Shown: one piece after another, positions 57,860-64,000 of the stretch | How the letters are laid out: each line of letters begins with the position of its first letter | How positions within the stretch are numbered: the stretch's first letter is position 1 | DNA from: Anisodus tanguticus | Lineage: Eukaryota > Streptophyta > Magnoliopsida > Solanales > Solanaceae | DNA: 64,000 bases | Assembly: GCA_034509755.1 (NCBI GenBank) | Contig: CM067559.1 | Coordinates: 41,331,032 to 41,395,031, forward strand | Direction: 5' to 3' | The notes under the pieces: model-generated | Databases searched by the model: none | What the model was told of the DNA's origin: nothing | Seen by the model: the letters and a program-made list of their open reading frames with translations, nothing else | Program-made: the position numbers and the translations under genes

Positions 57860-58260
57860 CGGCGAACTCCGTCAACTCTCTCTCTCTCTCTAAAAACTAT
57901 GCACTTCCTCTCTCTAAAACCTTCGTACAGAAATGATGTAACAGTGATACTATGTCAGAGAGCTTATGGCATGATGATTCACTACTTTCTCACTATATAT
58001 GTATATGTAGAGAGAGACAATTAATATAGCTGAAAAGTGAGAAGTGAGAACAACGTTTTTGCGGTTATTCGTTTCTTTTTCTTCGTTAACAAGTGACTTC
58101 TCAGCTGCTACAATTAATTCAATTACACAATTTATACTTCTCGAATTTTTATTTGATAAAAGTTTCATACAATCAAATAAAAATTTAAAATTAATTATTT
58201 CTAAATAAAAAAGTATAACATTTTTTTGGAGACAGTTTAAAGAAAAAGTATACCGTATAA
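57860..58260 (-). promoter_or_regulatory. RABC2A 5' leader and promoter region
   Basis: Upstream of the start codon are two CT-rich tracts (57877-57892 and 57908-57916), and a TATATATAG-type stretch on the minus strand near 57990-58005 that could be the TATA box. The two placements are consistent with a leader of about 100 nt but are not proven. Confidence 0.4.
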
Positions 58261-58261
58261 T

Positions 58262-58945
58262 ATGCGGGCGGAGCAGTGGTGAAACTAGATATTTTATTAA
58301 GGGCATTCGAATTTTTGAGAAGTAATATATAATATATATGTTAAGCCTAGTTAGCAGTTCCAGCTCCATGAGGTCACGACCGATATCGTCACTAGCATCA
58401 AGATTGTCACTATCATTAATATCGATCTCATCGAGAAGAAAACCTTTTAGGCTTGTTATTCAGGAACTTGTTCAGAAATACCCTAATGAAAGGAACATAG
58501 AAGTTTATCGCTAGGTATTTGACCAAATAGAATCGTTCAGTTCCTATAGAACCTATCACTAAAATACTCCTAGAGGGGATAAGGCTGAGCGGAGCGAAAA
58601 GAGTTTTCCATGAGATGAAAAATGAAAATTATTTTTACAATACGAAATTTGTGAATAAGTGATTGTTTGATAATTAGCAAGGAATATTCGTCTTCCTGTT
58701 AAACAGGATGAATTGAACTCATAATTCATTAGATATTTTTTTATGAATGTCAACTAAGTATCGTAAGTAAATTACTCTCCGATTGTTCAATTATTTGATA
58801 ATCATAGTCATTTATCAATATATGTAATATATATCTGCAATATGTAATAATTGATATGTCTATATGGTATAATTTTTTACGAAAGATGTTCCGTTAAACA
58901 CCCTTATTGGGTTGTGGCTCCACCATTGGGGAGGAGTATATATAA
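58262..58945. repeat. MITE-like repeat carrying a plastid insert
   Basis: The left flank GTGGTGAAACTAG...AAGGGCATTC pairs loosely with the right flank ACACCCTTATTGGG...CTCCACCATTG read in reverse, suggesting a MITE-like host repeat. The plastid-derived segment sits between them. Superfamily not determined. Confidence 0.4.
58351..58818 (-). pseudogene. ycf2: Nuclear plastid DNA: fragment of ycf2
   Basis: The minus strand reads KKYLMNYEFNSSCLTGRRIF, LANYQTITYSQ, FSSHGKLFSLRSALSP and, beyond a stop, phrases matching the region around the nucleotide-binding GSIGTGRSYLVKY of plastid Ycf2. The left end closes at MELELLT. Further right the DNA still follows ycf2 (GYQMIEQPGAIYLRY-type sequence at about 58760-58800). 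Stops and small changes show decay. This is a plastid-to-nucleus transfer, not a nuclear gene. Confidence 0.85.
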
Positions 58946-60497
58946 GGATTAAACATATTCAAGAGAAGATCATTTAATAGTAGCAAGAGAGTGCAAAAAT
59001 GAACTTAATACCTAAGATAACAATATCATTGTTGTTGGATAAGGTATAACTTTTTATGATTTTTTGCTACCTGAAAAGAGAATTGAAATTTAAAAAATGT
59101 AAAAAGTAAAAGAACTCAAATTTAATTCGCTGATAAAGGTTAGATTATCAACATTCTATTTTAGTTTCCAGCAAGAGATTTATTTATGTTCAATTTATAT
59201 GAATAAAGTATCATTTTAGTTAATTTACTATAATTAATGTTGCGTATTTATAGTAAAAATATTCTGTTACGCGCGGAAAGGCAACGCAACCGCCACCTGA
59301 GAATTATAGTGGCATTTAAAGTAATTAAAATGAGAAAGAGGGGTGAAGAGTTATTGAGATTGGGCTCCAGGCTTTGAGTTGTAACTTTTGGTGGTGGGTC
59401 AACATCTAAGTGGGCCTTTTTTTTGGTATAGGTTATTGGGTTTGGACCCAAAATTGTTTGATTATGAGGGCTTTTTCTTGGCACTACTACTTTTTGGTTG
59501 TTTGTTTAGGAATTTTTTTGGATCTCTACACAAATAACCGATCTAATCCATTATTTATTTATTTTAGTCGGTATACATAAATTACATATTAACTGTATAT
59601 GATTATATACATATTATACATGGATTATACATATAATATATATACTTCGGCTATTTTTAATTTTAGTTTAGGAGTGGATGCCCTTTTTTTTAAAAGAGAA
59701 ATGATGAAATTAGTGGAGCAAAATAAAAGCATCTACTTTTAGTACTGTTAGGCACAAATTTTGGAATTCACTATTTAGAATTTATTCCAATATAGAACTA
59801 GATAAAGTATGTTTGTATGACTACCCTATTTGGTGTGACATATCACTTTGACTAAGATTGTAGTTTGTTATTTCACATCCTTAAAGTTGGACATGCTAAA
59901 CTTGTCTTATGGGATATCAACGCATATGTATATTGACCAAATTAGAGAGAGGAATTGGGAAATTTTCGCAAATAACCACTTTCCAATCCATGCAGTTGAA
60001 AAATAGCTATTTTTTAAAAGCTTCAAAATTCACAAAGGAAATTCTTGGATAATATTGTATAATTTGAAATTTTATGTCATTAACTACTTTATAAAGACGG
60101 TGCTAAAAATGGCCAATGAACGCCTTTTCTACAAAAGAATTAGTCTCGCTTTACAAAACTTAACCAACAATTCTTAAATTTCTAACACGACGCTCAACCA
60201 TTTTCTTTCTATTATGGTATCTCGTCGTTCTTCAATCATAACGAAAATGATGTAAAGTTTATTCATTTCAAGCATAATCTTAAAGGATTTAAGTTATCTA
60301 CGCTAATAACATAAAAATATTTTTTATTATCATTATAGTTTTACCTGCTATAGCATTAAAAAAAAATAAAAAAAGGGAGGGGGATAACCCGGTGCACTAA
60401 GCACCTGGGAAGGTTTTATCTACTATAGCATATTAGTTATTATTTTTATTAGATTATAACTAAGTATTGTTTATCTTAAAAAGTTATTTATAATTAT
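58946..60497. other. Intergenic, AT-rich
   Basis: No gene supported. A 78-aa minus frame at 59248-59484 has no recognisable domain. Repeat-like sequence with many TATACA words is at about 59565-59650, and a short CCCGGTGCACTAAGC word at about 60390 may be a SINE fragment. Confidence 0.55.
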
Positions 60498-60502
60498 GTT
60501 AT

Positions 60503-61804
60503 TGTTGCGGTTTTTCTCGATGCTACGCAAGTGTACGTATCGCAATTTGTAATAAATTTCGGTAAGACCGAGTATCGTCCACATAGACTGATTTATCAAG
60601 TACCAATTAACTAATCTTTAGTTTCTATTTGGCTAACGAATATAAGTGATGATTTCTAACTAAAGAATTAACAAACTAACATGAATTTCTAGGATAAAAT
60701 AGCAATGAAAACACACGAGGTTTAATTCATTAATGAAGGAATTAGGGTTTCCAATCTCCTCAACTTTTCACTCTATCATTCATTAATGCAAGACTAACGA
60801 TTCTTCTTCTTATTAAGATATCATGTTAACTGAGATGTTCTATATTCCGGTTAGGACATATAAAAACTCAACCTAAGTGAGAACTTTCTATATTTCTATG
60901 ATAAGTTCGACCACATAGGAGGATTAAGATCAATAACCTAAAACGCTACACAGGCAATCGTGATACTCTCGTTCAAGATTAAACCTACGTCTAATCAACT
61001 ATAGCATATTCAAATCTCCCTTGTCATATCTCGATTTGAAATCATATAGATAATGAAAACTAAAGGCCAATTAATTCTCATTCAATAAACACAAGTTGAA
61101 TAGATTTTAATAGATGAAGAAGAACATTAACAATGCATTAAATCATAATAGAGTTTCAAGTGATTCGACGGAAAACCCTAATAAAAGTAATTACCTCATA
61201 GTCATGCTAAGAAAACTAATCAACTTAATATCCAACATCAACTGAATTAAAGTAAAGAAAAGGAAAAGAACTTGAACAATAGATGTCACTAATGGCTTCT
61301 TGTTCTCTTATTTCTTGCCTCCAAAGTGTCCTCCCAACCTCCTTTTCAGAAAAATGTTTCCCTCAATATATATCACGAAAAACCCCCGAAATGGACATTT
61401 TTGCCCTTATTAAATTTAGGTTTCTCGCTTCCCTGACGTCGTCGACGTCGCGGCTCTTCAAACAGGCGTCGCAACTCTAATTCACTTTTGAATATCGTGT
61501 GCTTACTGCCAGAGGGGCGCCGCGGTGCTACAACGCCACGACTCTTCAGCTTGTTGCGTCGCGGCGCTTCAACCTTCTTCATCCGGAATTCGTTTAAATT
61601 GATTTCCGAGCTTCCCAGGGCTTCTTTGACTTATTTCGTGTGGACATGTATACACTTTTATCCTCAATAACCGCCTATTTCCTTTCCGAATAGCTCAAAA
61701 CCTGAAAACACAAAACACACGCATAATACTGCACAAAACAACTAAAAGACAAACAAAAGACTCCCTAAAACACACTCTAAAACAATACTAAAATCTACCT
61801 AACA
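60503..61804 (+). repeat. Solo LTR with target-site duplication
   Basis: 1,302 bp from TGTTGCGGTTTTTCTCGATG to CTACCTAACA, flanked by GTTAT at 60498-60502 and 61805-61809. It has TG/CA ends and no internal domain or second LTR, as expected from LTR-LTR recombination. The text GGTAAGACCGAGTATCGTCC is a widely dispersed plant repeat as I recall. Family likely Ty3/gypsy, not assigned. Orientation is nominal. Confidence 0.8.
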
Positions 61805-61981
61805 GTTATAAGGACGTAAAAAATAAAATGTTCGGTCAAGTTATATAGTCCAAAATGGTTACAAATAGTACATGTATGTGAGAAAAAAACTGACATTGTA
61901 GGCCAAAGAGTACTTAAGTGTGTGGGGGATGAATTTATTCAGATGTTTCTAGCTTTCAACTTTTTTTTATCAAGAAGATAA

Positions 61982-62197
61982 TACTTCCCCCGTCCCAATT
62001 TAAGTGTCTTATTTTTTTTTGTCCAAAAAAGAGTATCTCTTCTTATATTTAGTAAGTTTTGACAAGTTTAAGATCACAAGATTTAAAGGACCCCACAATT
62101 CTTTAATTAAAGACCACAAGATTCAAAAGTCTTCATTTATTTTTTTAAATTCCGCGTCTAGTCAAACTAAGACACTTAAATTGGAACGGATGGAGTA
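61982..62197. mobile_element. Stowaway-type MITE
   Basis: Ends TACTTCCCCCGTCCCAATTT on the left and TACTCCATCCGTTCCAATTT on the minus strand at the right; about 30 bp of inverted repeat continuing AAGTGTCTTA. It is bounded by TA and about 216 bp long. Confidence 0.85.
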
Positions 62198-62263
62198 ATA
62201 CTTGTATTTTTTGCTTTAATGAGTATGAATTGGGGTACCACCGTTATTATTTATCAAATATCC

Positions 62264-62693
62264 GGAACAGAAAAGGTTCAAATATGTCATCGAACTATCG
62301 AAAAAGGCTCATTTATGCCACTCGCCAATAGTTTGGCTCATTTATGTCATCATCGTTATCAAAATAGCTCATTTATGTCATTTTTCATTAATGTCGATCT
62401 TACAATACCAGATATGGTACGTGGCCTCCAACTAGATTATGGTTGTGGATGGGTCAGGTGCATGAGTCAAATTTTTTATTAATTTGAGATTTAAAATTGA
62501 ATTGATTTAATTAAACGACGTGAACCTCTAATTAGAGGCCACGTGTCATATATGGTATTGTAAAACTAGTGTTAATGAAAAATGGCATGGATGAGCCATT
62601 TTTGTAATGATGATGGCATAAATGAGGCAAACTATTATCGAGTGACATAAATGAGCTTTTTCGATAGTTCGATGACATATTTGGGTCTTTTCC
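62264..62693. mobile_element. Long inverted-repeat (foldback-type) element
   Basis: The left arm from GGAACAGAAAAGGTTCAAAT pairs with the right arm from GGAAAAGACCCAAATATG (minus strand) for about 170 bp each, leaving a loop of about 90 bp near 62440-62530. TCATTTATGCCA-type words recur within each arm. MULE- or foldback-like; no clear duplication, no coding capacity. Confidence 0.7.
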
Positions 62694-62699
62694 GTATCT

Positions 62700-63375
62700 A
62701 GAATATGCTTTGCAATTTTAAAAGTTATATTTTCTGAAAATGTTACTACTAATAATTCCGCTTGTTTAAAGAAAATTTAATAGTATTATATAGTTTTATT
62801 TGATCTTTGAGTGATCTCAAATAGTAATAAGACTAAAAGACTTTTAAGGAATGAGCTAGCGAATATTTTCTTTCCTTCTCTATATCTCCATCAGCCGTAT
62901 ACCCTTTGTATATAGCCTATACACGCCGATATACACTATGTATACGACTGTTATACCCTCATTGTCATTATATATTATCCGTATACATCCTCCCTAAGCT
63001 GATATACACCTCGTATACGACTGTTTCTGCCTCGTACACTGCATGTATGTGTCTTCGAGCTTCCTAACGCTGATATGTGAGGTATGGATGTGGCATGTAG
63101 ATCGATATCTGATATCTACTGGATCAACGGTTCTCGACATCCATGCGTAAAGTACTGCAGTTGAAGTTAGGAGGCTCCCCGTCTGGCTGATAGGCCTGGG
63201 TGGGTCTGCCATGCTTCTGGCCTGATAGCTCCGAAGTAGGACCCTTCTCTTCTCTTCTCTTCTTTCTTTTAGGATGAAATAAAGATGAATGCCCTTCACC
63301 CGGCATACACATCGGCTAATGCCCCGGAATCCCAACGTTGCTTTGTTTCTTCCTCCCCAACTGTTATTCGACAAC
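62700..63375. other. Unclassified region before the right copia copy
   Basis: Contains TATACAC-rich sequence at 62880-63060, reminiscent of the copia LTR palindromes at 5838, a (TCTCT)n tract at 63247-63275, and sequence of unknown origin. The 134-aa minus frame has no domain I recognise. It may be LTR and leader of the copia element. Confidence 0.4.
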
Positions 63376-64000
63376 CCTATGGCGGTAAATAACCACACTG
63401 GTTATTCTGGTAGCAGCAGAAACACTGATAGGGACTGGGCCTTCAACAACAATTCAGAGCCTGTAGCCCAACAACATCAATGGCCACAGCTGCGGCCCAG
63501 CCACATGGGAGTACAACCGCAGGGCCACTGTCATCAGGCCCAAACCCCTACGACCCACCAGTGGCCCAACAATCTGATAGCAGAGATGACGAGACCCAAC
63601 ATTCTGGCCCAACGTCCTGGCGCCTACCAATTCGCTCCAGGCTTCTTCCAAATCAATTTGGGCTAGGTTTTTAACATATTGACCCCCTCGGAAGCCCGAT
63701 AATGCGTGGTATATGGATACAAGCGTCACTTCTCACCTCACCAACAATTCTAGTAATCTTTCTCAAATGTGAAATTTAAATACTCCACAGTCCATTATGG
63801 TCAATAACGGTCATCACATTCCAATTCAAGAATTTGGCCACACCCTTACCCTACCACCGCATCACCACCTCTCTTTTAAAAATATGTTATATGCCCCACA
63901 CATCATCAAAAATCTAATTTCTGTTAGAAAATTTGCCACCGATAATTCTGTCTCGATTAATTTTGACCCGTTTGGATTTTCTGTCACGGACCTCCGTACC
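63376..64000 (+). mobile_element. Ty1/copia copy running off the right edge
   Basis: The translation shows a Gln/His/Pro-rich gag tail (63376-63666), then WYMDTSVTSHLTNNSSNLS at about 63705-63765, the protease site with DTGAT changed to DTSVT. KNMLYAPHIIKNLISVRKFA and VSINFDPFGFSVTD follow at 63880-63990. The last phrase matches FTTDNWVSVDFDPFGFSVKD of the outer copia at 6901, so it is the same family. Stops at 63664 and 63773 show it is broken. Confidence 0.85.

Noticed and set aside
59248..59484. Minus-strand 78-codon frame
   Set aside because: No similarity that I recognise, no splice context, biased composition.
62994..63398. Minus-strand 134-codon frame
   Set aside because: No domain recognised; overlaps probable copia leader/LTR and a TCTCT repeat, so coding is unlikely.
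1..64000. CRISPR arrays, bacterial operons, replication origins
   Set aside because: The sequence is plant nuclear; the regular repeats found are LTR-internal or intronic duplications, not spacer-separated arrays.

Overview
This is a plant nuclear window, most likely from a member of the Solanaceae. The evidence is intron-containing plant genes, several tRNA-derived SINEs of the type common in that family, Stowaway-type MITEs, and large amounts of Ty1/copia and Ty3/gypsy retrotransposon sequence. I cannot name the species. The window is gene-poor: I support three intact host genes. They are a ZAT5-like C2H2 zinc-finger repressor (19775-20647, + strand, single exon), a small ankyrin-repeat protein (37151-41154, + strand, six exons, 213 aa reconstructed), and a Rab18/RABC2A-type small GTPase (57859-45941, - strand, six exons, 212 aa reconstructed). 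The two spliced genes were assembled by hand; every intron is GT-AG and every phase closes.

Layout. 1-5837 is intergenic with a SINE tail, an (AT)n tract, a MITE hit by a deleted copia element (1899-3036), and a Stowaway MITE (3712-3968). 5838-18864 is a three-level nest: a copia element with target-site duplication ATGAC is interrupted in its RNase H region by a Tekay/Del-like chromovirus (9555-18207), whose body carries a reversed L1-type LINE (about 12250-15770). ZAT5 follows, then about 4.7 kb of intergenic DNA. 25392-35405 is an unusual reverse-oriented LTR element with gag and a protease remnant but no recognisable polymerase. On the opposite strand it carries a plant-mobile-domain gene with its own TATA-like box and three short introns. 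The ankyrin gene (37151-41154) has a RTE-type LINE piece and SINEs in its first intron and is followed by a hAT transposon (41612-45037) with a perfect 8-bp duplication. RABC2A has a 7.3-kb first intron holding an internal duplication array and a MITE into which a copia element (52077-57485) has inserted. Right of it lie a plastid ycf2 fragment inside a MITE-like repeat, a 1.3-kb solo LTR with TSD GTTAT, another Stowaway MITE, a long inverted-repeat element, and a further copia copy running off the right edge.

The three host genes have no obvious functional link. The strongest candidate for something unusual is the 25392-35405 element. Its antisense introns are invisible to splicing of the element's own RNA, which would explain how a spliced passenger gene can survive retrotransposition. 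All three elements of the copia family that recurs in the window (1899, 5838 and 63376) and all coding regions of the transposons are broken.
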